From Pontibacter sp. SGAir0037 (lineage in GTDB: Bacteria > Bacteroidota > Bacteroidia > Cytophagales > Hymenobacteraceae): 64,000 bases of DNA. The translations under genes were made by a program, and so were the position numbers. The notes beneath the pieces are model-generated. The model saw only the letters and a list, made by a program, of their open reading frames with translations, did no database searches and had not been told where the DNA came from. The number at the start of each line of letters is the position of its first letter. Positions within the stretch are counted from its first letter, which is position 1. Location of the stretch: the NCBI RefSeq assembly GCF_005491705.1, contig NZ_CP028092.1, forward strand, positions 1,054,001-1,118,000. The letters are read 5' to 3'. This document shows positions 36,145 through 46,484 of the stretch, piece after piece.

Positions 36145-37236
36145 TTAAGCGTTTCTGTTAATGGCATTCAGATCTGCGAAAGCTTCTTTTAAGCGAGCAA
36201 TAAATGTTTCCTCGCCTTTACGAAGCCATACACGCGGATCATAGAATTTTTTATTTGGCTCATCTGCGCCTTTCGGGTTACCTAACTGGCCTTGCAGGTA
36301 ATCTTTGTTAGCTTCATAGTAGTTCTTGATACCTTCCCAGAAAGCCCACTGCATATCGGTATCGATGTTCATCTTAATGGCACCGTACTCGATCGCTTCT
36401 GTGATTTTAGCTTTCTCAGAACCAGACCCACCGTGGAATACGAAGTTTACCGGGTTATGACCTGTTCCGAATTTTTCTTTGATGAATTCCTGTGAGTTTT
36501 TCAGGATTTCCGGACGCAGCTCTACGTTACCTGGCTTGTAAACACCGTGTACATTACCGAAAGCAGCAGCGATGGTAAAGTGGTGGCTTATTTTATTCAG
36601 CTCTTCATAAGCATAAGCCACTTCTTCTGGTTGCGTATACAGGCGTGCACTGTCTACATCAGAGTTGTCTACTCCGTCTTCCTCACCACCAGTTACACCC
36701 AACTCAATTTCTACGGTCATGCCCATTTTGTCCATACGCTTCAGGTAGCTGGCGCAGGTTTCTACGTTTTCATGAATTTCTTCTTCTGAAAGATCCAGCA
36801 TATGGGAGCTGAACAGGGGCTTACCATGTTCTTTGAAGTACTTTTCACCAGCATCAAGCAAGCCGTCGATCCAGGGGAGCAGTTTTTTTGCCGCGTGGTC
36901 GGTATGTAATACAACAGGAACACCGTAAGCTTCAGCCATTAAATGCACATGATGAGCACCTGCAATAGCACCGGCGATGGCAGATTTCTGAAGTTCGTTT
37001 GCCAGACCTTTGCCTGCGTTAAACTGCGCACCACTGTGCGAAAACTGAATAATAACTGGTGAGTTAACCGCTTTAGCTGTCTCTAAAACAGCATTGATCG
37101 AGTTTGTGCCGATTACGTTAACTGCCGGTAAAGCAAAGTTATTTTCGTTGGCATATTTGAAGAGTTCTGTTACTTCATCCCCGAATAACACACCAGGTCT
37201 GAATCTTGGTTTAGAATCGCTCACGATTTTTATCAA
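36145..37236 (-). CDS. fbaA: Class II fructose-bisphosphate aldolase
   Basis: This 363-residue zinc enzyme splits fructose 1,6-bisphosphate to dihydroxyacetone phosphate and glyceraldehyde 3-phosphate. Zinc and catalytic residues are visible in VVLHTDHAAKKLLPWIDGLL, EIELGVTGGEEDGVDN, AAAFGNVHGVYKPGNVEL and FVFHGGSGSEKAKI, followed by GAIKMNIDTDMQWAFW. The length and the sequence around GVTGGEEDG mark the FbaA (class IIA) type. The gene is monocistronic and opposes pfkB across a shared terminator; with pgi and pfkB it completes a glycolytic set in this part of the window. Confidence 0.97.
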   Translation of the reverse strand: MIKIVSDSKPRFRPGVLFGDEVTELFKYANENNFALPAVNVIGTNSINAVLETAKAVNSPVIIQFSHSGAQFNAGKGLANELQKSAIAGAIAGAHHVHLMAEAYGVPVVLHTDHAAKKLLPWIDGLLDAGEKYFKEHGKPLFSSHMLDLSEEEIHENVETCASYLKRMDKMGMTVEIELGVTGGEEDGVDNSDVDSARLYTQPEEVAYAYEELNKISHHFTIAAAFGNVHGVYKPGNVELRPEILKNSQEFIKEKFGTGHNPVNFVFHGGSGSEKAKITEAIEYGAIKMNIDTDMQWAFWEGIKNYYEANKDYLQGQLGNPKGADEPNKKFYDPRVWLRKGEETFIARLKEAFADLNAINRNA

Positions 37237-37474
37237 TTTTAAAATGTGAAATGCTTGAAAATTTGCTCAATACTAAACTGAATTATTATGAATTCAAAAG
37301 TATGGACCTAAAATTACTAGTATATCTCTAAAGAAGCATGTTTTTACAAGTGAAATGTTGAAGTTAAGCGTTATACTGTTCGTAATTCCTCTAAATTTTC
37401 GTCTTTTATTCCTTTTCCTTCTACAACACTTTATCCTTTAAACTACGTTCATACCAGCTGAAGCTTTATGCGGT

Positions 37475-37933
37475 ATGGAAACAAAGCAAAACCTTAAACA
37501 GTCTTTTCAGGCTGCTTTATTAATTGGTATAGGCATTATGGCCGCTGTCGATGAGATTATCTTTCATCAGGTATTGGGCTGGCATCATTTCTACGATAAA
37601 GCAACCCCGGAAATTGGGTTATTAACAGATGGCATTTTACATGCGGCAGAACTGGTGGCTATAGTGGCAGGCTTTTTTATGTTGTCGGATGTAAGGCGAA
37701 GGCAGGCATTGGTGCCTTTGCGGGCATGGGCAGGCTTTTTTGTAGGTGCAGGTGGTTTCCAGTTATTCGATGGCCTAATCGATCATAAGGTCCTGAGACT
37801 TCACCAGATCCGCTACCAGGTAGACATCCTGCCTTACGACATTGCCTGGAATGTTTCGGCCCTCGTACTGCTGATAATCGGCGGCTTGTTGTGGAGCCGT
37901 TCCAGAAGTGCTGTTCATCCCGTGGCGGACTAA
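37475..37933 (+). CDS. DUF2243 membrane protein
   Basis: The 152-residue protein has four membrane helices. DUF2243 hallmarks are GIGIMAAVDEIIFHQVLGWHHFYD near the N-terminus, TDGILHAAELVAIVAGFFML, RAWAGFFVGAGGFQLFDGLIDHKVLRLHQIRY and YDIAWNVSALVLLIIGG. The conserved His residues (FHQ.LGWHH, LIDHKVLRLHQIR) suggest metal or haem binding, but the family has no established function. It is 20 bases upstream of a CtaG-like gene, a pairing seen in many bacteria, so it may assist copper handling or oxidase assembly. Confidence 0.92.
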   Translation: METKQNLKQSFQAALLIGIGIMAAVDEIIFHQVLGWHHFYDKATPEIGLLTDGILHAAELVAIVAGFFMLSDVRRRQALVPLRAWAGFFVGAGGFQLFDGLIDHKVLRLHQIRYQVDILPYDIAWNVSALVLLIIGGLLWSRSRSAVHPVAD

Positions 37934-37953
37934 AAATACTGAAGATCATTGCT

Positions 37954-38739
37954 ATGCACCAGCATTACACCCAATCCGGCAGCCTTTCGTGGTTACTCCC
38001 GCTTTTGCTGGGAGGGCTGTTGCTGGCGCTGTACTGCTGGGGCCTGAGCAGGCAATATAATCTCGGTAAAGGCTGGAATATCCGGCGAACCGTTTATTTT
38101 ACCATTGGTTGCCTGTTAATGGTGTTTGCCTTACTGCCTCCTGTCATGCAATGGGCGCATCAGGATTTTAGAGTGCATATGGTGCAGCACCTTTTGCTGG
38201 GCATGCTGGCACCACTGGGGCTGGTATTAGGAGCGCCTGTTAGCCTGGCGTTAAGAACTGTTCCGGCCAGTGCGGCACGTACACTTGCTTATATTTTAGG
38301 CAGTAAGTTGTTTCACCTGGCAGGCCATCCGGTTACAACATTGTTCCTGAATATAGGCGGGATGTACGTCCTTTACCTGACGCCGCTTTATAAGGCAACC
38401 CTGACAAACCCTGTGCTGCACTACCTGGTGCACCTGCACTTTCTGGCAGCAGGCTACCTCTTTACCTGGTCGGTTGCCGGACCTGATCCGGCGCCAAGGC
38501 GGCCAGGACTACAGGTAAGGCTGGTGGTATTATTTACAGGCATTGCAGCGCATGCTTTCCTGAGCAAATTTATGTACGCTTATTTGTACCCGCTCTACAC
38601 GCCACACAGTGCAGCGCAAATCCGAAGTGGTGCTAAAATAATGTACTATGGGGGCGACCTGGCAGAGCTGTTGCTGGCGGTAGCGCTTTTTGCCACCTGG
38701 TACCGCAGGCAGTCTGTGCCAAGGCAAATCCTGAGTTAG
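37954..38739 (+). CDS. CtaG (caa3-type) cytochrome c oxidase assembly protein
   Basis: The ATG at 37954-37956 gives a 261-residue, seven-helix membrane protein. CtaG_2 (caa3_CtaG) features are HMVQHLLLGMLAPLGLVLGAPVSLALR, LFHLAGHPVTTLFLNIGGMYVLYLTP, LVHLHFLAAGYLFTWSVAGPDPAPRR and YYGGDLAELLLAVALFATWYRR. Paired histidines in several helices could bind copper for the Cu-B site of the oxidase. A longer frame from 37891 overlaps the DUF2243 stop and is disfavoured. Oxidase structural genes are not adjacent. The naming as an assembly factor rests on family membership. Confidence 0.9.
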   Translation: MHQHYTQSGSLSWLLPLLLGGLLLALYCWGLSRQYNLGKGWNIRRTVYFTIGCLLMVFALLPPVMQWAHQDFRVHMVQHLLLGMLAPLGLVLGAPVSLALRTVPASAARTLAYILGSKLFHLAGHPVTTLFLNIGGMYVLYLTPLYKATLTNPVLHYLVHLHFLAAGYLFTWSVAGPDPAPRRPGLQVRLVVLFTGIAAHAFLSKFMYAYLYPLYTPHSAAQIRSGAKIMYYGGDLAELLLAVALFATWYRRQSVPRQILS

Positions 38740-38782
38740 AATACTACTAGCCCCTCATCTCCACCAGGAAGGCTACTATAGC

Positions 38783-40192
38783 TCAATCGAACACAATTAC
38801 CTTGTCTTTATTTTTGCCGCGCATATGCCCGCGGATAATCTGCTGTATGTCTTTGTTGTCGTTATACCTGGTAATAGCACCTTTAAAGTCTTCCAGTGCA
38901 GCCGCAGAGAAATACTCATCCACAAAACCAAAGCCAAGGTAGGTGCCGTTTTCAATCACGACCACCGATTTTTCGCCGGGTTCACGGCCTTTACCGATAA
39001 TCACAAAGCTGTTGTGTTCAAAGGTGAAAGATTCTATGGCCGCATCCACGCGCGCGTTGTATACTTCCGGACTTTCCTGGCCTATACAGGCACCGTTGCA
39101 TTGGTGTACCTGGTAATCGAAACAGGCGCCATTGGTTTTGTAAAGATTGCAGAGTTTCTGGCAAAGGTTGTACTTAGACACCTTGTGAAACAGAAAGCCT
39201 TTTGCTTTAAACTGGTTTGATAAAGCAATGATAGGCGTCATGCTCACATTATCAGCCTTGTTAATGCTGCCATAGGTCAGGCGCTTATACCCGTTGCTGT
39301 CTTCGTACATAAAAATGCCGGTGTTAAACACGCTGCGCCGCTGCTGGCGGTTATAATGCGGCTTCATGCGCTTTATTTCAGCCGACTCGAACAATAAAGC
39401 TACCAGTTCGTTGCCCATCAGTTCATAGGTTATATCAGCAATCTGATTTTTAAACTCAATAGACTTCCGGCTCTTGTAGTCGATGTTGAAGTGCTGAATA
39501 ATTCTTTTTCGAATGTTGATGCTCTTTCCCACATAAATTACCTCGCCTTTATCGTTGTGGAAATAATAAACACCGGGCACAAGCGGCAAAGCATCAATTT
39601 GTTCTTTAGAAATAGCAGGCGGCAGAAGAGAAGTTTTGATTTCCTGCTTCAGCTGTTCCGAAGGCTCTGCCATATGCTGCGCACCATCAATAACAGGCCT
39701 GTTAATCTTGATAAGTTTATCAAAGAGCTTTGCAGTGGCCTCAGCGTCGCCAATAGCCCGGTGCCGCTGCTGCAGATCAATGTCAATGCTTTTGCAAAGT
39801 TTGCCCAGGCTATAGGATGGAAGTCCGGGAATGAGGGAACGGCTTAAGCGAACGGTGCAAAGCGTCTTTCGCTGAAATGTAAAGCCCAGGTCGGCAAATT
39901 CTTTTTTCAGGAAAGAGTAGTCGAAGCGAACATTATGCGCTACAAATACTTTACCCTCTGTGAATTCCACTATCTCTTTGGCCACTTCGTAAAACTTAGG
40001 CGCGTCCTGCACCATTTCATCTGAAATGCCGGTAAGCTGGGTAATAAAGTATGGGATCGGCCGCTGCGGGTTGATCAGTGTAGCGTATTTATCAACTATC
40101 TGATGGCCATCATGAATGAAAATGGCTATCTCTGTTATCTTGTCCTGCGCAGGCTGGCTGCCTGTGGTTTCAATATCGATGATGGCGTACAA
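38783..40192 (-). CDS. DnaQ-like 3'-5' exonuclease fused to a GIY-YIG (UvrC-type) nuclease domain
   Basis: Residues about 1-170 form a DEDDh exonuclease: YAIIDIETTGS (Asp/Glu), VFVAHNVRFDYSFLKKEF and HRAIGDAEATAKLFDKL. Residues about 205-290 form a GIY-YIG domain: LPLVPGVYYFHNDKGEVIYVGKSINIRKRIIQHF, with a variant GVY...YVG. A cysteine-rich UvrC-like segment follows (LCQKLCNLYKTNGACF, CNGACIG). The 469-residue protein is the fused form found in many bacteria and resembles E. coli Cho plus an epsilon-like exonuclease. It would nick and trim damaged or branched DNA. It is a single gene; the neighbour is an AI-2E family protein on the same strand. Confidence 0.9.
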   Translation of the reverse strand: MYAIIDIETTGSQPAQDKITEIAIFIHDGHQIVDKYATLINPQRPIPYFITQLTGISDEMVQDAPKFYEVAKEIVEFTEGKVFVAHNVRFDYSFLKKEFADLGFTFQRKTLCTVRLSRSLIPGLPSYSLGKLCKSIDIDLQQRHRAIGDAEATAKLFDKLIKINRPVIDGAQHMAEPSEQLKQEIKTSLLPPAISKEQIDALPLVPGVYYFHNDKGEVIYVGKSINIRKRIIQHFNIDYKSRKSIEFKNQIADITYELMGNELVALLFESAEIKRMKPHYNRQQRRSVFNTGIFMYEDSNGYKRLTYGSINKADNVSMTPIIALSNQFKAKGFLFHKVSKYNLCQKLCNLYKTNGACFDYQVHQCNGACIGQESPEVYNARVDAAIESFTFEHNSFVIIGKGREPGEKSVVVIENGTYLGFGFVDEYFSAAALEDFKGAITRYNDNKDIQQIIRGHMRGKNKDKVIVFD

Positions 40193-40324
40193 GCTGCTAT
40201 TAATTAATAGGCTAAAAACAATTGTTCGTCAGCTGAGGCAGCTGCTATGGTTTAAACCAATATTTTTAGTAATACGTTTCAAAAAAGCTTTGTTTCGCCA
40301 AGGTTTGCAAACAAGTTTAGCAAA

Positions 40325-41458
40325 CTATAGTTTTTCCTCGCCTTCCTTTTTGGCTTTTTTCCTGATTTTGTCGAACATCCGGTTGAAGCGGGCCGGTTTT
40401 TTAGGTTTAACATCGTCGATATCAGCCAGTAGAAACCCGAACGGACGAAGCGGTTCATACGCATCGAAAATCACTTTCAGCGTAGCAATCATCGGAATAG
40501 AGATAATCATACCTGCTGCTCCCCATATCTCGCCCCCGATAAGTAATGCGATAATGGCTGCGAACGGATTTATACTTACCTTGGAGCCAACCACAAACGG
40601 CGTAATGAAATTACCCTCCAGGAACTGCACAAACGAAAAAACGCCGATTACCAGCAGAGCATCTATCAGGTTACCGGTGGTGGCCAGGGTAAAAAGAGCC
40701 GGTAACATAGCACCAATCAGGATACCTATATAAGGTATAATGGTTAGTATGGAGGCAAACACTCCAAAGAAGATGGCATACTTTACATTGAGCAGCAGCA
40801 AGCCGGCAGAGTTAAGCAACGATACAATCACGATTACGATCATCAGCCCGGTAATGTAGCTCTGCACCACATGTTGTATATCGCTCAAGGTATGGTTTAA
40901 GCTGCTTCTGCGGTCTTTCGGCACAAACTGAAACAGGAACATCTGCAGGTGATTCCGGTAATAAAGAAAGCAGAATATATAGATCGGGATAATGGTTACA
41001 GTGGTAAGGGCACCTGTAGTGGTAGAGATGGTGCTGCCTACCAGGCTGGTGCCTACCTCCCGTAAGTTGCCGATGCTGCTTCGGATCAGATCGCTTTTGT
41101 TGGATGGCGGAATGTCGAACTTCTGGTACAGGAACTCCTGCACGCGCATCAGCAGCATATCAAAGTTATTGCCAATGGTTTCGAGTTCGGAGGTCAGGCT
41201 AACCAGCTGCGAAGACAGGAACCAGACCACCAGCCCCAGCACCACAATAACGACAATCAGGCTGCAGAGAATAGCCAGTGCTCTTGGTACACGCCACTTC
41301 TCCAGGTCGCGGGTCATGGGCAGCAGCAGCAGCGCAAAAAGCATGGCAAAAGCCAGCGGCATAAAAATTGCCTTGAAGGTTTGCAGTATATAGATGAGCA
41401 GGATCAGTCCCAGCAATATGATCACATATTTAAAGTAACCGGGTAATTTTATTTCCAT
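40325..41458 (-). CDS. AI-2E family transporter
   Basis: The 377-residue membrane protein has the AI-2E (PerM/TqsA) pattern: paired N-terminal helices (YVIILLGLILLIYILQTF, AIFMPLAFAMLFALLLLPM), a soluble amphipathic segment of about residues 85-140, and the C-terminal helical core with IPYIGILIGAMLPALF, VGVFSFVQFLEGNFITPFVVGSKVSINP and WGAAGMIISIPMIA. It ends in a strongly basic cytoplasmic tail (KPKKPARFNRMFDKIRKKAK). Members export diverse solutes, including sodium or the quorum signal AI-2; nothing here specifies which. The gene is monocistronic and its start is the only ATG that gives the first helix intact. Confidence 0.9.
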   Translation of the reverse strand: MEIKLPGYFKYVIILLGLILLIYILQTFKAIFMPLAFAMLFALLLLPMTRDLEKWRVPRALAILCSLIVVIVVLGLVVWFLSSQLVSLTSELETIGNNFDMLLMRVQEFLYQKFDIPPSNKSDLIRSSIGNLREVGTSLVGSTISTTTGALTTVTIIPIYIFCFLYYRNHLQMFLFQFVPKDRRSSLNHTLSDIQHVVQSYITGLMIVIVIVSLLNSAGLLLLNVKYAIFFGVFASILTIIPYIGILIGAMLPALFTLATTGNLIDALLVIGVFSFVQFLEGNFITPFVVGSKVSINPFAAIIALLIGGEIWGAAGMIISIPMIATLKVIFDAYEPLRPFGFLLADIDDVKPKKPARFNRMFDKIRKKAKKEGEEKL

Positions 41459-41628
41459 GTAGTTTAGAAGTTTTCTTTGCTGATAGTTTTAGCAAAAAAT
41501 AGTAGTGCCAAAGTAAGCAATAGTTGTTTTAATAATATAGTTGATTTAATATATTTTTATGCTAAAAATATTAGTTTCTGTAATTCCGAATATATCTTTT
41601 CCTGTTGAACCGACTCCTTAAAATAATG

Positions 41629-41644
41629 GTTATACTAGTATAAC
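41629..41644. promoter_or_regulatory. Perfect 16-bp palindrome upstream of the parE promoter
   Basis: GTTATACTAGTATAAC is a perfect inverted repeat ending 14 bases upstream of the TATCTTTG element, where a -33 contact would be expected. It could be an operator. The half-site TTATACTA is also the outer part of the palindrome at 63242-63270. Confidence 0.4.
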
Positions 41645-41658
41645 AACTCAAAATTGCT

Positions 41659-41666
41659 TATCTTTG
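41659..41666 (+). promoter_or_regulatory. Probable parE promoter -7 element
   Basis: TATCTTTG matches TAnnTTTG, 139 bases upstream of the parE ATG. The leader would be unusually long. No TTTG -33 is present at normal spacing; the palindrome occupies that place. Confidence 0.45.
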
Positions 41667-41805
41667 ATTTTGGATAACTAAAATTATTAGCAATTTATCA
41701 GAGGTACGTAAAGCTGTGAGTATGGATAAGATCTTGCAGCCGGTTTCTTTTAATTTTATATATTTCCGATCGATTCTACGGTAACACATACAATACGCTT
41801 ACATA

Positions 41806-43668
41806 ATGGCAGAGTTAGAGCATAATTACAACGAAGACAGTATCCGTTCGCTGGAGCCGCGCGAGCACATCAGGCTGCGCCCCGGTATGTACATCGGCAA
41901 GCTGGGAGATGGTTCTTCGGCCGATGACGGTATTTACATTTTGGTGAAAGAGGTAATCGACAACTCCATCGACGAGCACGTGATGGGATTCGGTAAAACC
42001 ATTGACATTAAGATATCAGACCATAAGGTACAGGTGCGCGACTATGGCCGTGGCATTCCACTGGGCAAGGTAATCGACTGCGTGAGCAAAATCAATACTG
42101 GTGGTAAGTACGACAGCAAAGCCTTTCAGAAATCAGTAGGTCTGAATGGTGTGGGTACCAAGGCTGTGAATGCTCTGTCGAGCCATTTCCGCATACAGTC
42201 GGTGCGCGACGGCCAAATGAAGGCAGCCGAGTTTGAGCGTGGCGTATTGGTGCAGGACCTGGAATTGCAGGAAACAAGCCAACGTAACGGTACGCTGACA
42301 ATCTTTACGCCGGACGATACCATTTTCAAGAATTTCCAGTTTAACCTGGAGTACCTGGAGAACCAGATATGGAACTATGTATACCTGAACGCTGGCCTTA
42401 CCATTAACTTTAATGGTAAGAAGTACTACTCAGAGAATGGGCTGCTGGACCTGCTGCGTAACAAGGCCGATGAAGAAAGCATGCGCTACCCGATCATCCA
42501 CCTGAGGGGGCAGGATATTGAACTGGCGCTAACGCATGGCAACGACTATGGCGAAGAGTACTATTCTTTTGTAAACGGGCAGTATACCACTATGGGTGGT
42601 ACCCACCTGGCTGCTTTTAGAGAAGCGGTGGTGAAAACCGTGCGTGAGCATTATAAAAAAGATTACGACGCAGCTGATATACGTGCCTCTATTATAGGTG
42701 CGGTTTCGCTGCGTGTGCAGGAGCCTGTATTTGAGTCGCAGACCAAAACTAAGTTGGGTTCTATTGATATGGGACCTGACGGACCGGCTGTACGTGCCTA
42801 TATCAACGACTTTGTAAAAGAGCACCTCGACAACTACCTGCACAAGAACCCAGCTACGGCCGAGGCGCTGAAGAAGCGTATTGAGCAGAGCGAGCGGGAG
42901 CGTAAGGATATGGCCGGCGTGAAAAAGCTGGCGAACCAGCGGGCCAAAAAAGCTAATCTGCACAACCGAAAGCTGCGTGACTGCCGCCTGCACTTTAACG
43001 AGGATAAGCATGAGAACTCTTTGCTTTCCACGCTCTTTATCACAGAGGGTGACTCTGCCAGTGGTTCTATTACCAAATCACGCAATGTAGATACAGAAGC
43101 AGTATTCAGCTTGCGCGGTAAGCCGCTGAACTGTTTTGGCCTGAAGAAGAAGGTAGTGTACGAAAATGAGGAATTTAACCTGCTGCAGCACGCCCTGAAC
43201 ATTGAAGAAGGCCTTGAAGGCCTGCGCTACAACCGCGTAGTGATTGCAACCGATGCCGACGTGGACGGAATGCACATCCGCCTGCTGTTGCTGACGTTCT
43301 TCCTGCAATTCTTCCCGGACCTGGTGCGCAACGGCCACGTGTACATTCTGGAGACACCGCTTTTCCGTGTGCGCAACAAGAAGGAAACCATCTATTGCTA
43401 CAACGAAACGGAAAAGCAGGAGGCCATCAACAAGCTGGGCAAGAAGCCGGAGATTACCCGGTTTAAAGGTCTGGGCGAAATTTCGCCGGACGAGTTCGGC
43501 AAGTTTATAGGCGATAACATTAAACTGAAGCCGGTTATCCTGCACAAGGATACCACGATACAGAAGATTTTGAGCTACTACATGGGCAAAAATACACCGG
43601 AGCGCCAGCAGTTCATTATAGAGAATTTGAAGATTGAAAAAGACATAGTAGAGGAAGTATATGCATAA
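41806..43668 (+). CDS. parE: DNA topoisomerase IV subunit B
   Basis: The 620-residue protein is the ATPase subunit of a type IIA topoisomerase. The GHKL ATPase domain shows [12 protein letters not shown], the Mg-binding Asn in EVIDNSIDE (49-57), DYGRGIP and [27 protein letters not shown]. The transducer and TOPRIM domain follow, with [21 protein letters not shown] and [13 protein letters not shown]. The shorter length without a long TOPRIM insert, plus the overlap with a parC-type gene, favours ParE over GyrB. Its last codons overlap the parC start by eight bases, so the two are translationally coupled. It decatenates replicated chromosomes. Confidence 0.92.
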   Translation: MAELEHNYNEDSIRSLEPREHIRLRPGMYIGKLGDGSSADDGIYILVKEVIDNSIDEHVMGFGKTIDIKISDHKVQVRDYGRGIPLGKVIDCVSKINTGGKYDSKAFQKSVGLNGVGTKAVNALSSHFRIQSVRDGQMKAAEFERGVLVQDLELQETSQRNGTLTIFTPDDTIFKNFQFNLEYLENQIWNYVYLNAGLTINFNGKKYYSENGLLDLLRNKADEESMRYPIIHLRGQDIELALTHGNDYGEEYYSFVNGQYTTMGGTHLAAFREAVVKTVREHYKKDYDAADIRASIIGAVSLRVQEPVFESQTKTKLGSIDMGPDGPAVRAYINDFVKEHLDNYLHKNPATAEALKKRIEQSERERKDMAGVKKLANQRAKKANLHNRKLRDCRLHFNEDKHENSLLSTLFITEGDSASGSITKSRNVDTEAVFSLRGKPLNCFGLKKKVVYENEEFNLLQHALNIEEGLEGLRYNRVVIATDADVDGMHIRLLLLTFFLQFFPDLVRNGHVYILETPLFRVRNKKETIYCYNETEKQEAINKLGKKPEITRFKGLGEISPDEFGKFIGDNIKLKPVILHKDTTIQKILSYYMGKNTPERQQFIIENLKIEKDIVEEVYA

Positions 43669-46411
43669 CGACGATTTAAACGAAGAATTGCACCATCACG
43701 AAGCAGAAGAGCAGGACGTCCATTTTACTGATGGCGAAGAAGAAGTTATACATAACGTCACGCCTGTTTCCGGTCTTTACGAAAACTGGTTCCTCGACTA
43801 TGCTTCCTATGTAATTCTGGAGCGTGCGGTGCCGGCTATCGAAGATGGTCTGAAGCCGGTGCAGCGCCGTATCCTGCACGCCATGAAAGAGATGGACGAT
43901 GGTCGCTTTAACAAAGTGGCCAACGTTATTGGGCAAACGATGCAGTACCACCCTCACGGCGATGCTTCCATTGGCGATGCCATGGTGAACCTGGGGCAGA
44001 AGGAACTGCTGATCGAAACGCAGGGTAACTGGGGCGATGTGCGCACAGGCGACAGCGCTGCGGCACCTCGTTATATTGAGGCCCGCCTTTCCAAGTTTGC
44101 TTTGGACGTGGTATTTAACCCGCAGACAACACAATGGCAGCTGAGCTACGACGGCCGTAAAAACGAGCCTGTAACCTTGCCTGTAAAGTTCCCGCTGCTG
44201 CTGGCGCAGGGAGTGGAAGGTATAGCCGTGGGCTTGTCTACGAAGATTATGCCGCACAACTTCCGGGAGCTGATCAAAGGTTCTATAGATGTGCTGAAAG
44301 GCCGTAAGACAGAGCTGCTGCCTGACTTCCCGACTGGTGGTCTGGTGGACGTGACGAACTATAATTCTGGTATGCGCGGCGGCAGAATCCGTGTGCGTGC
44401 TACTATCGAGAAGGTAGATAAAACCTTGTTGATCATCCGGGATGTGCCTTACGGAACCACCACCACAGGCGTGATGGAATCTATCGTGAAAGCGAGCGAA
44501 AACAACAAGATCAAGATTAAGAAGGTGGTGGATAATACAGCGGCTAATGTAGAAATACACGTGCAGCTGCCTCCGGGGGTGTCGCCGGACCTGACCATGG
44601 ATGCGCTGTATGCCTTCACCGACTGCGAGGTTTCTATTTCTCCGAATACCTGTGTCATCATCGACGAAAAACCGCACTTCCTGAGTGTGGACGAGTTGCT
44701 GCGCATATCAACTTTCAAAACGGTAGACCTGCTGAAGCGGGAGCTGGAGATTCGCAAAGGGGAGCTGGAGGACAAGTGGCATCATTCCTCGCTGGAGAAG
44801 ATCTTTATCGAGAACCGCATCTACCGCGACATAGAAGAATGTGAAACCTGGGAAGCGGTTTTAAATGCTATCGACACAGGTCTGGATCCATTTAAGCCTT
44901 TGCTGCGCCGCGAGGTAACAGAAGAAGACATTATTCGCCTGACTGAGATCAGGATCAAGCGTATCTCCAAGTACGACTCCTTTAAAGCCGATGAATATAT
45001 TAAGAAGCTGGAAGAGGAGATGGCCGAAGTGGACGATAACTTAGCAAACCTGATCCGCTATGCGATTTCCTACTTTGAAGGTTTGATGAAGAAGTATGGC
45101 CAGGGACGTGAGCGCAAAACCCAGATCAAAACTTTTGATGTAATTACTGCGCAGAAGGTGGCCATTGCTAACCAGAAGCTGTACATGAACGCCAAGGATG
45201 GTTTTATCGGAACCAGCCTGCGCAAAGACGAGTTTGTGTGTGACTGCTCCGATATGGACGACATTATTGTTTTCAGAAAAGATGGAAAGTTCACTGTTAC
45301 AAAAGTGGCCGACAAAACCTTTGTGGGGAAAGATATTATCATGGCTGCCGTTTACAACAAGAACGACGAGCACATGGTGTATAACATGGTTTATGTGGAT
45401 GGTAAATCAGGTGTTTCATTTGCGAAGCGTTTCTCAGTGAAATCCATTACACGGGATAAAGAGTACGATTTAACAAAAGGAGAGAAGGGATCTAAAGTAC
45501 ATTATTTCACTGCTAATCCCAACTCTGAGTCTGAAGTAGTAACTGTTACCCTGGCGCCGAATGCCTCTGCCCGTAACAAAGTCTTTGATTTCGACTTTGC
45601 CGAGCTGATGATCAAAGGCAAAGGCTCCAACGGAAACATAGTAACCAAATACCCAATTAAAAAAGTGGTGCAGAAGAGCCTGGGAGAGTCTACTTTAGGC
45701 GGTCGTGAGATATTCTACGATGAGGTGATTGGCCGCTTGAATACCGAAGGCCGGGGTCGCTACCTGGGTTCGTTCAACACCGACGATACGATTCTGGTAA
45801 TTTACGAAGACGGCACCTACGAACAGACCACCTTTGATCTGGCGAACCACTATACAGTTGAGAAGATAAAGGTATTGCAGAAGTTCGATCCGGAGCTGGT
45901 GGTATCGGCTATCTATTATGAGGGGGAGAACAAGCAGTACTACGTGAAGCGCTTTAAAATTGAAACAACTACCATTGCCAAACGCTTCCCATTCATCTCG
46001 GAGAGCAAGGGGTCCCGTTTAGAGGCTGTTTCCACGCATCCGGTTCCGCTGGCAGATATTAAGTTCAAGCGCGACAGGAAGAGCGATAAAGAGGCGGAGA
46101 AGCTTTTACTAAGTGAGTTTATCGATGTGAAAGGCTGGAAAGCTATGGGTAATAAATTGACTTACTATAAAATAGTAGAGGTTGATATGCCTAAGCAGGA
46201 AGAGGTACTTCACGAAGAAAAAGCCAAATCTAAAAAACCGGCTGTTCGCAAAGAACCCATTACGGTACCCTCTGAGTTAAAGGAGCTTGCAGATGAAGCT
46301 GCAAAAGCAAGCGGGGCACAACCTGAGTTCGAAGAAGCCGTAGAAGACATAGAAGATGTAAATAATCCAAAAAATCTGTTGAAGAAAAAGAAGCAGTTAA
46401 ACTTATTCTAA
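43661..46411 (+). CDS. parC: DNA topoisomerase IV subunit A
   Basis: The 916-residue subunit carries the cleavage domain and C-terminal DNA-wrapping blades. The N-terminal 35 residues are an acidic, His-containing extension. The winged-helix domain contains [33 protein letters not shown] and the active-site Tyr138 in [11 protein letters not shown]. At the quinolone-contact positions equal to E. coli ParC Ser80 and Glu84 there is Ala102 and Asp106. The blade region runs from about residue 520 ([13 protein letters not shown]). The C-terminus is a long charged tail (KKPAVRKEP to [11 protein letters not shown]) not needed for the core. It overlaps parE by eight bases and ends the operon. Confidence 0.92.
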   Translation: MHNDDLNEELHHHEAEEQDVHFTDGEEEVIHNVTPVSGLYENWFLDYASYVILERAVPAIEDGLKPVQRRILHAMKEMDDGRFNKVANVIGQTMQYHPHGDASIGDAMVNLGQKELLIETQGNWGDVRTGDSAAAPRYIEARLSKFALDVVFNPQTTQWQLSYDGRKNEPVTLPVKFPLLLAQGVEGIAVGLSTKIMPHNFRELIKGSIDVLKGRKTELLPDFPTGGLVDVTNYNSGMRGGRIRVRATIEKVDKTLLIIRDVPYGTTTTGVMESIVKASENNKIKIKKVVDNTAANVEIHVQLPPGVSPDLTMDALYAFTDCEVSISPNTCVIIDEKPHFLSVDELLRISTFKTVDLLKRELEIRKGELEDKWHHSSLEKIFIENRIYRDIEECETWEAVLNAIDTGLDPFKPLLRREVTEEDIIRLTEIRIKRISKYDSFKADEYIKKLEEEMAEVDDNLANLIRYAISYFEGLMKKYGQGRERKTQIKTFDVITAQKVAIANQKLYMNAKDGFIGTSLRKDEFVCDCSDMDDIIVFRKDGKFTVTKVADKTFVGKDIIMAAVYNKNDEHMVYNMVYVDGKSGVSFAKRFSVKSITRDKEYDLTKGEKGSKVHYFTANPNSESEVVTVTLAPNASARNKVFDFDFAELMIKGKGSNGNIVTKYPIKKVVQKSLGESTLGGREIFYDEVIGRLNTEGRGRYLGSFNTDDTILVIYEDGTYEQTTFDLANHYTVEKIKVLQKFDPELVVSAIYYEGENKQYYVKRFKIETTTIAKRFPFISESKGSRLEAVSTHPVPLADIKFKRDRKSDKEAEKLLLSEFIDVKGWKAMGNKLTYYKIVEVDMPKQEEVLHEEKAKSKKPAVRKEPITVPSELKELADEAAKASGAQPEFEEAVEDIEDVNNPKNLLKKKKQLNLF

Positions 46412-46484
46412 AATAGTTATATTCTTAAAATAAATTTTGGAAAAGTCTTTTAGGTTATTTACATTGTTATACCCGTAATTATCT

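Larger units (their letters stand above)
41459..41805. other. 347-base divergent gap upstream of parE
   Basis: A+T-rich. It contains a 16-bp palindrome (41629-41644) and a TATCTTTG promoter element (41659-41666), each listed separately. No gene was seen. Confidence 0.5.

Noticed and set aside
43676-44677. 333-codon open frame antisense to parC
   Set aside because: His/Arg/Val-rich with no motif, and it mirrors a conserved topoisomerase region.
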